The notes under the pieces are model-generated. The model ran no database searches. It had not been told where the DNA came from and saw nothing but the letters and a program-made list of their open reading frames with translations. From NCBI GenBank assembly GCA_036518635.1, contig DATDMT010000139.1:1-12829 (forward strand): a stretch of 12,829 nt of DNA, given 5' to 3'. Within the stretch, counting starts at the first letter, position 1. Each line of letters begins with the position of its first letter. The DNA is from AWTP1-18 sp036518635 (GTDB taxonomy: Bacteria > Pseudomonadota > Gammaproteobacteria > Burkholderiales > Rhodocyclaceae). Below, in pieces: positions 1 to 8,200 of the stretch. The translations under genes and the position numbers were made by a program.

Positions 1-168
1 CGCCTGCTGTATGGCGCGGTGGTGGATTTTCTCGATGTACATCTGGCGGGCTGGCACTGGCCGGCCTTCAACGTGGCCGACTCGGCGATCTGCGTCGGCG
101 TGGCCCTGCTGCTGTGGCAGCAACTCACCCATAAGGAGCCCGCTCATGGCGGCACAAATCAAGGCTGA
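1..168 (+). CDS. lspA: Lipoprotein signal peptidase (signal peptidase II), 3' end only
   Basis: This is the C-terminal 55 residues of LspA; the start lies left of the window. LspA is an inner-membrane aspartyl peptidase that removes signal peptides from diacylglyceryl-modified prolipoproteins. Frame 1 reads a G-A-V-V-D-F segment followed 18 residues later by F-N-V-A-D-S-A-I. These are the two conserved catalytic-Asp motifs of the family (Asp124 and Asp143 in P. aeruginosa, 19 residues apart). A last hydrophobic helix (V-G-V-A-L-L-L-W) and a short polar tail follow, ending at TGA 166-168. The tail overlaps the start of fkpB by 23 nt, which suggests co-transcription and translational coupling. 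The identification is firm despite truncation because both catalytic motifs are present. Confidence 0.93.
   Translation, partial: RLLYGAVVDFLDVHLAGWHWPAFNVADSAICVGVALLLWQQLTHKEPAHGGTNQG
133..138 (+). promoter_or_regulatory. Ribosome binding site of fkpB
   Basis: AAGGAG lies 7 nt upstream of the ATG at 146, inside the lspA reading frame. It fixes the fkpB start at 146 rather than at the upstream in-frame ATG at 11, which lies within lspA. Confidence 0.8.
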
Positions 169-577
169 CAGTTTCGTGACCCTGCACTACCGACTGACCG
201 CCTCCGACGGTCAGCAAATCGTCAATACTTTTGACGATTCGCCGGCCACCCTGCAAATGGGCAGCGGCCAACTGGCGCCGACTCTGGAGGAGTGCCTGAT
301 CGGCATGGCGGACGGCGAGCGCCGCACCATCGAACTGGGTCCTGAGCAAGCCTTCGGTCAGCGCAACAATGATTTGATTCACCGCGTGCCGCGCGGCGAG
401 CTGCCGCCGAACGCCTCGGATGCGCCGGGTTCGCAGATCGATTTCACCGCGCCCACCGGCGAGTGCTTCTCCGGCCTGGTGCGCGATGCCGACGAAACCA
501 CCGTGACGGTGGACTTCAACCATCCGCTGGCCGGCAAGCAGCTCAGCTTCGAAGTCCAGGTGATCGGCGTCCTGTGA
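146..577 (+). CDS. fkpB: FKBP-type peptidyl-prolyl cis-trans isomerase, SlpA/FkpB family
   Basis: The product is 143 residues, close to E. coli FkpB/SlpA (149). The family catalyses cis-trans isomerisation of Xaa-Pro bonds and has chaperone activity; it is cytoplasmic and no signal peptide is seen here. The N-terminal FKBP strand V-T-L-H-Y-R-L, a D-D-S-P-A segment, the G-x-x-x-P-x-L-E-E motif near residues 40-50, and G-P-E-Q-A-F-G-Q-R match SlpA proteins. The middle (about 70-120) is the IF insert characteristic of this subfamily, and the C-terminus returns to an FKBP strand (L-S-F-E-V-Q-V-I-G-V). The start at 146 is supported by the AAGGAG site. It overlaps lspA by 23 nt upstream, and its TGA shares one base with the ispH ATG, so the three genes look like one operon. 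Confidence 0.93.
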   Translation: MAAQIKADSFVTLHYRLTASDGQQIVNTFDDSPATLQMGSGQLAPTLEECLIGMADGERRTIELGPEQAFGQRNNDLIHRVPRGELPPNASDAPGSQIDFTAPTGECFSGLVRDADETTVTVDFNHPLAGKQLSFEVQVIGVL

Positions 578-1506
578 TGGAAATCCTGCTCGCCAACCCC
601 CGTGGCTTCTGCGCCGGCGTCGAGCGGGCCATCGCTATCGTCGAACGCGCCCTGGAAAAATTCGGCGCGCCGATCTACGTCCGCCACGAGGTGGTGCACA
701 ACCGCTACGTGGTCGAGGGCCTGAAGGCCAAGGGCGCCATCTTCGTTGAATCCCTGGATGACGTGCCGGCCGGCGCGACGCTGATCTTCAGCGCCCACGG
801 CGTGCCCAAGTCGGTCCGCGAAGAGGCCGAACAGCGCGGCTTCCGCGTCTTCGACGCGACCTGTCCGCTGGTCACCAAGGTGCATATCGAAGTCTCGCGG
901 ATGCGCGAGCAGGGCCGCGAGATCGTCATGATCGGCCACAAGGGCCACCCCGAAGTCGAGGGCACCATGGGCCAGTTGAACGGCGGCATGTACCTGGTGG
1001 AAAACGCCACCGACGTCGCCCAACTGCAGGTGACCGACCCGTCCAAGCTGGCCTACGTCACCCAGACCACCCTCTCGGTGGACGACGCTGCGACCATCGT
1101 CGAGGCGCTCACCGCGCGCTTCCCCGAGATCGTCGGGCCGAAGAAGGACGACATCTGCTACGCCACGCAAAACCGCCAGGACGCGATCAAGTTCATCGCG
1201 CCCCAGGTGGATGTGGTGATCGTTGTTGGCTCCCAGAGCAGTTCCAATTCCAACCGTCTGCGCGAAGTCGCCCAGCACCTGGGCGTGCCTTCCTATCTGG
1301 TGGACGACGCGGAAAGCATCGATCCCAACTGGCTGCTCGGCCATCGCCGGATCGGCGTCAGCGCCGGTGCCTCGGCGCCGGAAATCCTCGTCACCGACGT
1401 CATCGCCCGCCTGCAGGCCATGGGCGCCCCCAGCGTCACCGAGCTGAAGGGCGCGGAGGAGGGGGTGCAGTTCCCGCTGCCGAAGGAGCTGGCGGCCCGC
1501 GCCTGA
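577..1506 (+). CDS. ispH: 4-hydroxy-3-methylbut-2-enyl diphosphate reductase (HMBPP reductase)
   Basis: IspH (LytB) is the last enzyme of the MEP isoprenoid pathway. It reductively dehydroxylates HMBPP to IPP and DMAPP with a [4Fe-4S] cluster in the cytoplasm. The 309-residue product has typical family length. The three cluster cysteines are Cys12 (R-G-F-C-A-G-V), Cys96 (D-A-T-C-P-L-V) and Cys194 (D-I-C-Y-A-T-Q-N-R). Diphosphate-binding and catalytic residues are in place: His41, His74 (S-A-H-G-V), His124 and Glu126 (G-H-P-E-V-E-G-T), and the S-S-S-N-S-N-R-L segment. The start at 577 shares one base with the fkpB stop (TGATG), and beginning there gives E. coli-like residue numbering. The upstream extension of this frame lies inside fkpB and is not coding. 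The 3' end faces a convergent gene only 6 nt away. Confidence 0.98.
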   Translation: MEILLANPRGFCAGVERAIAIVERALEKFGAPIYVRHEVVHNRYVVEGLKAKGAIFVESLDDVPAGATLIFSAHGVPKSVREEAEQRGFRVFDATCPLVTKVHIEVSRMREQGREIVMIGHKGHPEVEGTMGQLNGGMYLVENATDVAQLQVTDPSKLAYVTQTTLSVDDAATIVEALTARFPEIVGPKKDDICYATQNRQDAIKFIAPQVDVVIVVGSQSSSNSNRLREVAQHLGVPSYLVDDAESIDPNWLLGHRRIGVSAGASAPEILVTDVIARLQAMGAPSVTELKGAEEGVQFPLPKELAARA

Positions 1507-1512
1507 CGGCGC

Positions 1513-2178
1513 TTACTGGGGCTGCGGCTCTGCCGCTGTGCCGCTTTCGCGGCCCTCCGCCTCGGTGAGGTAGGGACGCACGTCCACCGCCTCGTTGACG
1601 GTGCGACCAGCCAGGGCGTTGCCGTAATTCTTTGCCCGGATGGACGACTCAAGGCGCCGCAGTTGCTGGTTGGTCAGCGCCGGCAGTTCCCGCCAGAGGA
1701 TTTGTCCCACTTCACCGTTTTCTCTGATCGAAAGCAGCGCGTTCACCCAGCCAGGCCGTGCCGATGGCGCCTCGACGCCCGGAGGTGCCACGCTCTTGGT
1801 CGTTGGCTGTGATTGCGTCGAGGCGCTGGGCTCCCCGGCTTGCGACGCCTTGGCGATTGGTGCGCCGGTGATCGAGGCTTTGGTTGGCGGAGGAGCGACC
1901 GCTATCGGCGCCTGGGCTTTTACCAGTACAGCGGAGCGTTCGGCGGCAGCGGTTTTGGCAGGGGTGGCTGCTGGCTTGTCCGGATGCGCTTCGGTGCCGC
2001 TGGCACGGAAGCTGACGCTCAGGGTCGATCGGCCGGCGGACTGCCACTCGCTCGGCGGCATCTTCCACGCTAGCACGAACACCAGATGCGCCAGGGCCGA
2101 AAAGAACAGGGCCAGCGCGAAACGCTGGTCCTCTTCGCTCAGCCAGGGGTCGTATACCCGGAAACGTTGAACCGCCAT
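1513..2178 (-). CDS. TonB-like one-pass inner-membrane protein at the end of the pilus operon
   Basis: A 221-residue protein with TonB architecture. A short cytoplasmic N-terminus (1-19) is followed by one membrane helix (about 20-38) containing S27-x-x-x-H31, the spacing of the Ser16/His20 pair that E. coli TonB uses with ExbB/ExbD. A Pro/Ala/Lys-rich linker (about 60-142) would span periplasm. A small C-terminal domain (about 143-205) with G-E-V-G-Q-I, a helix, then V-N-E-A-V-D-V-R-P-Y resembles the strand-helix-strand TonB C-terminal fold. It follows pilY1 on the same strand after 114 nt, where Pseudomonas has pilY2/pilE. No good Shine-Dalgarno site precedes ATG 2178, only an A-rich run. 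No exbB or exbD is visible. Function is inferred: it may energise an outer-membrane receptor, or serve pilus or envelope assembly. It could also be an unrelated linker protein, since the C-terminal similarity is weak by eye. Confidence 0.6.
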   Translation of the reverse strand: MAVQRFRVYDPWLSEEDQRFALALFFSALAHLVFVLAWKMPPSEWQSAGRSTLSVSFRASGTEAHPDKPAATPAKTAAAERSAVLVKAQAPIAVAPPPTKASITGAPIAKASQAGEPSASTQSQPTTKSVAPPGVEAPSARPGWVNALLSIRENGEVGQILWRELPALTNQQLRRLESSIRAKNYGNALAGRTVNEAVDVRPYLTEAEGRESGTAAEPQPQ

Positions 2179-2200
2179 TTTTTTGGGGCTACCGATGGGT

Positions 2201-2230
2201 GCTCCGCGGGGCCGTTACCCGCTGCGGAGC
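2201..2230. other. Inverted repeat between pilY1 and the TonB-like gene (1)
   Basis: GCTCCGC at 2201-2207 pairs perfectly with GCGGAGC at 2224-2230. An inner GGG/CCC pair (2208-2210 with 2218-2220) can extend the stem across a 3-nt bulge. On the minus strand it lies in the leader of the TonB-like gene. No T-run follows on that strand, so it is not a clear intrinsic terminator. It could be an mRNA-processing or stability hairpin. Confidence 0.45.
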
Positions 2231-2235
2231 CGGGC

Positions 2236-2266
2236 GACGGCAGGTGTGAAGCGCCTGCCTGCCGTC
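2236..2266. other. Inverted repeat between pilY1 and the TonB-like gene (2)
   Basis: GACGGCAGG at 2236-2244 is the exact reverse complement of CCTGCCGTC at 2258-2266, with a 13-nt loop. A nested alternative pairs 2239-2244 with 2254-2259. It sits 29 nt past the pilY1 stop (read leftward) and directly before the first inverted repeat. The position fits a 3' stability or attenuating hairpin, but no uridine tract follows it on the minus strand. Confidence 0.5.
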
Positions 2267-2292
2267 GTCTTGCTTCAATCGGCCGGGCTTAC

Positions 2293-5200
2293 TCAATAGG
2301 CCTCGAATTCCCGCCACAGGCTGCGCTTGTTTTGGAACGGGCTGGTAGTGGTTGTGCTCGCGCTGGGCGCCACCGGTACGGCCAGGGTTTCCTGCTGATA
2401 GTTCGACTTGGTGGCAATGGCCTTGTATTGGCCGCTTTGCAGCTTGATCACGGTGATGCCGACCACCAGCGAATCGGCGATCTTGATCGAGCTGGTAGTC
2501 TCATTTTCCACCTGCAGGCCTGTCTTGTAGTCGAGGAAGTTACCCCAGGCGCTACCGCCCACCGTGCAACTGGTGGCCGACGGGATGTTGCTGGCGAACA
2601 CCAGGGTGCCCTGAGTCAGCTTCATGTCCACGTTCATCCGCTCGCCGGAGTCGGGGAAGTCCACATACCAGCCGCCATAGGTGCTCCAGTCCATCGTGGT
2701 CGAGTCGACGTTGTTGCAGGTGCCGTCGGCCTTGACCGTGGACGATGCCCCCGGGCAGACCTTGCGGTAGGTGGTGGTCACGCCATTCACCGTCTTCGTG
2801 ATGGGGTTGCTGTTTTCGTCGTTCTCGATGAAGCGCCGTGCCAGGAACGCCTTCTTGGTGTTGTCGCTGAGCAGCGTGTCGGTGCGCGGATGCCAGGTGT
2901 CCTGCGAGGTGCTGCTGCTCAGGTTGACCGCGCCCAGAGTGTCCTTCAGGGCGTAGAAGCTTTGCACTGCGGTGGTGGTCAGGTCGCTGGATTCCAGATA
3001 TTTGCCGGTGCCGACGTAGACCAGATGATGCCCGTCCGAATCGGTGGTTAGGTCGGGCTTGGTGGTGATCGGCTGGGCGGTGCCGCCGCTGTCGGCAAAG
3101 TGGGCGAGCTTGAACACCGCCGTGCCGGTATGGCCCGCCGCAGTCGGGTCCAGATCGAAGCGCCACAGATCGCCATCAGTGCCGCCGGCATAGATGTATT
3201 GCGCGGTGTTGTCCTTAGCCGGGTCATTTACCCAGACGGCGATCTTGCCCAAGTTGCTTGGGCTGCCGGCGGTACCGGAGCCCGTATCCAGGGGATAGCC
3301 GCTCTTCATTGCGCCGGTCTGTGGATTCACTGCATACAGATGCCCCTGGTTGTCCGCGTTGTTGTAACCAGAGGCGAAGAACACCGCCCATTCGCCGTTC
3401 GGCAGCTTGGCGACGGTGGGGTTGGAGAAGGTATAGCCCAGGTTGCTGAAGCCCGAAGTGCTGGGAGAAATTTCCCAGAGGTATTTCGGATTCACCGGGT
3501 CGGTCACGTCCAGGGCAAAGTAGGAGGTGCCGCCGGCACCATCGCCCGCCACCAGGATGGTGTGCCAGTCGGTGGTCGAGGGAGCACCGAAGTCCACGTC
3601 ACTGACCGCAATCGGTCCGTCGATGAAGTAGCGGTGATGCAGGGCGTAGTTGGTATCGCCCAAGACCTTCATGCTGGCCATCGCCTGCTGCGGAATGTAG
3701 GACCAGAGTTCTTCCCCGGGCGCCACGGTGACGCCGTTCATAGTCACCGAACCGGTATCGGCGTTGATTGCGTGGACCATGCCGTCCTGGGAGGAGACGA
3801 AGACCACCGGGCGGCGAGCCGCCGCCGTGCCAGTCTGGGTGTAGGCGGAGTAGCCGGTGTCGGTGTAGGTCCGGTTCGGCACCTTCATGTAGATCGGCTG
3901 AGTATCCACCACGTCGCCCATGACATGGGCGCGCTGGCGCCAAATCTGCGGATGGCCGAGGTCGCCGTCCTGCTCTAGGCTGCGGTCGCCGCGGAGGAAG
4001 TCCACCAAGTTTGAACCCGTGATGTCGCCCGGATTGCTGACGTGCAGCGTCGCATACTGGGAGAGGGAACTCGGGTCGAAATAGGCCTGTTGGGCGGCCG
4101 ATAGATTGGGCCAGGTGAAGGCCAACAGGGAAGCTCCACTGGCATTGGAGGTGGGGGCCATGTAGATGCGGCGCGCCGACCAGGTCATGTTGTCCAGCTT
4201 GGATTGGGCCGACCACTGGCAACCGGAGCCGGCGGTGGAGCAGTTTGTGTCGGGCGAGACATCCCCGGTGCTGACGTCGATGGAGCGGGACTGTAGGTCG
4301 CCGGTCCAGTCCACCGTCGCGTAACTGGCGACGTAGGCGAAGTTGTCGCCGGCCACCGGCTCCAGGTTCGAGGTGGCCGCCGCCGCCGCCGAACCGACGC
4401 GGGAGCCGATCTTGGTCAGGGCCTCGCGCAGGCCGGCCACCACGTTGGGCAGGTTGCGGGCGCTGAAATATTTGCCGCGGCCATTGACCGTGGCATGCCA
4501 CAGATCGTCCACCCCGGTCGGGTCCAGGTTCAGTACGGCCGGCCAGTCCTTGTTGCCGGCGCGGATGTCGGCAAAGTCACCGATGCCCGCGGTCTTGTAG
4601 TCGGAGCGGTATTCCAGGGTGCCGTCGATACCGAGGCCCATCGCATAGAACACCATGTGCTGGGCCTGGTTCTTGTCGTCGTCGGTGGTCAGCACGTTGT
4701 TGGTGGAGACGTCGTTGGCGCTGCCGTCGGTGCACCCGTTGCCCAAGCCGCCGTTGCACTTGTTGGTGAAGCCAGTGCTGCGTAGGTCGGTGCTGTAGTA
4801 GTACCAGGCAATGTCCGCCAAGGTGCGGCAGGAGCTGGCGCTGCTGCGGGTGCCGCTGCCGGGGCAGGTGGTGGAGGCTTGCTGGCCGTCATAGTAGGGC
4901 CGGCCGGCCGTTGCGGTGCTGTTATCCACATTGCCGATATCGCCGGCGCTGATGTTGGCGGTCAGCGGCTCGCTTTCGTTCCAATAGCCGTCGGTGACCA
5001 GCAGCATGAAGTTCTGCTGGCAGGAATACTGGATCGGGTCGGTGCTGCTCAGTTTGCCGGCGTAGTAGCGGCCGATCTTGCCGGTTTCCGTCCGCAGCGG
5101 CGTGGCGCAGCTAGGGTTGGCGCTGGTCAGTTGGCTCCACCAGTTGGTCCGCTGGTTCGCCGTCTCGCCGCCGCTGTTCACGAACTGGGCGGCGCCAAGC

Positions 5201-8200
5201 TTGACGGTGGTGCCGCTGGCCTGACAGATGTTGTCGAAGCCCACCCGATAGTTGGCGTCCAGGGCACTGAAGGCGATGGTCGATGCGGACTTCATCATCT
5301 GCATCCGGGTGCGGTAGTAGCTGTACCAGTTGGCGAAGTTCTGCAGCTCCTCGGCGTAGGTGCAGGTGGCCCCGGTGCAGTCGGTACGGGCCGAGCCGCG
5401 GCTGTAGGAGTTGGTGCCCGGCACGATATCCACCCGCTTGAAGATACCGACATTGCTCCAGTGGTTGGCGCTGGTGTCTGGATCGCTGCCCCCCGCCATG
5501 TTCAGGGTCAGGCCGCTGCGGCCGCCGGCGGTGTTGCTGTCTACCGCCAAGGTGGCCGATGGCACGGCGCTGCTGAAGGTGATGGGCGATGGCGACGTGC
5601 CGATCGTGCCGAGTACCGACAGGGCCGTGGTGCTCGCTCCCTGGGCTGCATAGCCGCCGCTGAAATTCGAGGCGGTGGTGATGTAGGGTTTGAAATCCTC
5701 CACGGCGATGCCGGAATCGCTGCCTGGGGCCGTGCGCGTGACGGTACCGACAGTGATCGTGCCGGTGGGGTTGGAGATGACGAATTTCCCATCGCCAGGC
5801 GTATTGCACTTGGCCGCACCGGCCGGCCCCACGAGGGTACAAGCAGTGCCGGCCGAGGTGGCTGGGTTGCAGGTCGTCGTGTAGCTATTGGAGGTCGAGC
5901 TACCGTTGTTGACGCCATTGGAGCCGGTCAGATGGTTGATCCGCGTGGCAATACCGCTGGAATCGGTGCCGGTGTTGGGCGTGGGCGAGGGCAGAATCGA
6001 GGTGCCACCGCAGGTGACACCGCCGAAGTTGAGGTTGTCCGCCGTGGCATTGGTGATGTCGAAGGTCCAGGATGGATTGCCCGTGCCCGTGCCGGCAACG
6101 GCGCTGGGGGTGCTCAGGGTGATTGTCGGATCGGTACTCTGGGTCCACGAACAGGCATAGGAAGAACCCGGCCCGGTGGCGGTGAATGTGGCGGGTGTCG
6201 TCGGCGGAGCACCGCTGCCGGTGGCGCTGGTGTTCTGGGTAATGGTCCAATTGGTGGCCGCATGACTGGCCAAATAGGTCCCGAGGTTGTTAACCCGTTG
6301 GGCATCGGTCAGCGCGGTGCCAGCCCCAGAGTTGGCCGTCTGCCCGCCGAGGGCATCGACGGAACTGCAACTAATGGCGCCGATGGTTTTGCTGTCGGCC
6401 GTCGCGTTGGTAATGTCGAACGTCCATTGCGCCGACGTGCCCGCATTCGATAGCGTACCGCCGGTACGGGTCATCGTCGGATCGGTCGGCGAAATGGTGC
6501 TGCTGGTATTAAACGAGCACGTCGGGAACGAGCCAGAGGCGATCGGGCCGGTCATCGTGCAGGCGGTTTGTACCGATGAGTTGGTCGCCGTCGAGCAGCT
6601 GAACGAATAGCCCGACTGATTGATGGCGTTGAGACCAGTTTTCAGGTTGTTGAGCCGCTGAACAATCTGGGTATCGGTGGTGGTATTCGTGCCCGTCGAA
6701 GCGTTGCCGACGATCGCGCGATAGGTGGTGGAACTGGGACAGGCAATGTTGGTAACGCTGTCGTTGGCATCGATGCTGCTGATCGACAACGTCCACCCCG
6801 CACTGCTGCCGCCTTGGCTGATGGTCAATCCGCTGTTGGTTACCACCGGCGATGCGTCGCCGCACGTGCTTCCGCTGGCAGGGACCAAAGTACAGCTCAC
6901 CGTGGTACCGCCGCCCGAACTACAGGCCGACGTCCCGCTCCAGTATGTGGAACTCAGTTTGCCGATAATCGCCGTGGCCAACGTGGACGCTCGCGTGGTG
7001 GCCGTCGAACTGCTACCGGCACCCGCCCCGGCACTGGTAAATGTCGTGACGGTCGTTTCCGGGCAGGTGATCGAGGTCACCGTCCGGTTGGCGGCGCTGG
7101 CGCCGCTGATGGTGAAGCTCCAGTTCGATCCTGACAGGGCCGGCCCCGATGACACGCTCAATCCCGAGCCGACCACCACGTTCAAGGGCGAAGTACAGGC
7201 CGGAGATGTTTTCTGGAAGGTGCAAGCGACGGTTCCCGCCGCATCGTTCGGAGTGCAGTATGAGGCGCTGCCGCTGCTATAGGTCCAGTGCGAGCCGCCG
7301 TCCGGGTCGAAGTTGGCGCCTCCTGATCCCATCATGTTGCTGGCAAGCGTCGTCGCGTAGGTCGCCGGCGCTGTCGTAGTACCCGTGTTCGGCGCGATCG
7401 AGCTGTTGGTGGCGGACGAGCAACTGCCGCTGCCATCGTCCCAGACGCAGGTGCTGCCGCAGACGAGGCTGTGGATGGCACGGTTATCCGACGTCGCTCC
7501 CGTGAAGGTCTGGGTATACGTCGTTGCCGCGCCCGCGGAATAGCCGGAGCCCGCCGGCGAAGCGGCCGGGCTGGAGGTGGACAGCGTAATCGAGGCGTCC
7601 TTGGTGATCGACAGGTTGGAATTGCAGAAGGGTTGGCCGCCCGTGGTGCCGTTCGGGCCGGTGACCCGGATGCGCTGCCCCGAGCCAGACGCGCCGCTGA
7701 TCTTGGCGAACGTGTAGCCATTGGCGCTCTTGGCGACAAGGTCGTCGGCCAGATTCTGGATGCGCTGCGCGGCGGTGAGCGCTGTAGCCGATCCTGTGTT
7801 TGCCGTACCGGTGAAGATTGAAGAGCCGCCACAGGACAGCGAGTTGATGTTCTTGTTGTCCGTCGTGGCGTCGGAAATGTTGAAGGTCCATTGCGGCGCC
7901 GAGCCGCCGGTGGTGGTGTCCACGATATTGCCGGCGCTGATGCCCGTGCCCGGCGTTACTGCCAGCGTGCATGTGGGGTGGCCGGTCGGACCCGTCACCG
8001 TGCACCGATGGGTCGGTGCCGTCAGCCCTGAATTCGAGCAGTTATAGGTGTAATCGCCGGCATAGATGCCGCTACCGATGGTGGCGGTCTTGCCGCTGAA
8101 TCCGGTGGCCAGATTGTGCACCCAATCGGAGGCCGAGCCGCTGGTTCCCGTATTGCCGCTGAAACTGGTGGTGCCGTTGCAGCTCATCGACAACGCAGCG

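Noticed and set aside
1521..1540. Short hairpin GCGGC-TCT-GCCGC (1524-1536) as the ispH terminator
   Set aside because: The stem is only 5 bp with a 3-nt loop and no following T-run. It lies inside the coding end of the opposite gene, so it is not convincing.
2086..3051. A 321-codon plus-strand frame covering the pilY1/TonB-like junction
   Set aside because: It spans two minus-strand genes and their spacer, lacks motifs, and has no plausible ribosome binding site. It is best seen as a high-GC shadow.
2305..4005. The R-G-D tripeptide in PilY1 (residues 2307-2309) as an integrin-binding site
   Set aside because: It lies in the F-L-R-G-D-R-S-x-E motif that, as I recall, is common in PilY1 proteins from non-pathogens too. 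The tripeptide alone does not show host-cell binding.
4879..6453. A 524-codon open frame on the plus strand opposite pilY1
   Set aside because: Same reasoning: low-complexity Gly/Ala/Arg-rich translation, no family motif, and full overlap with conserved PilY1 sequence on the other strand.
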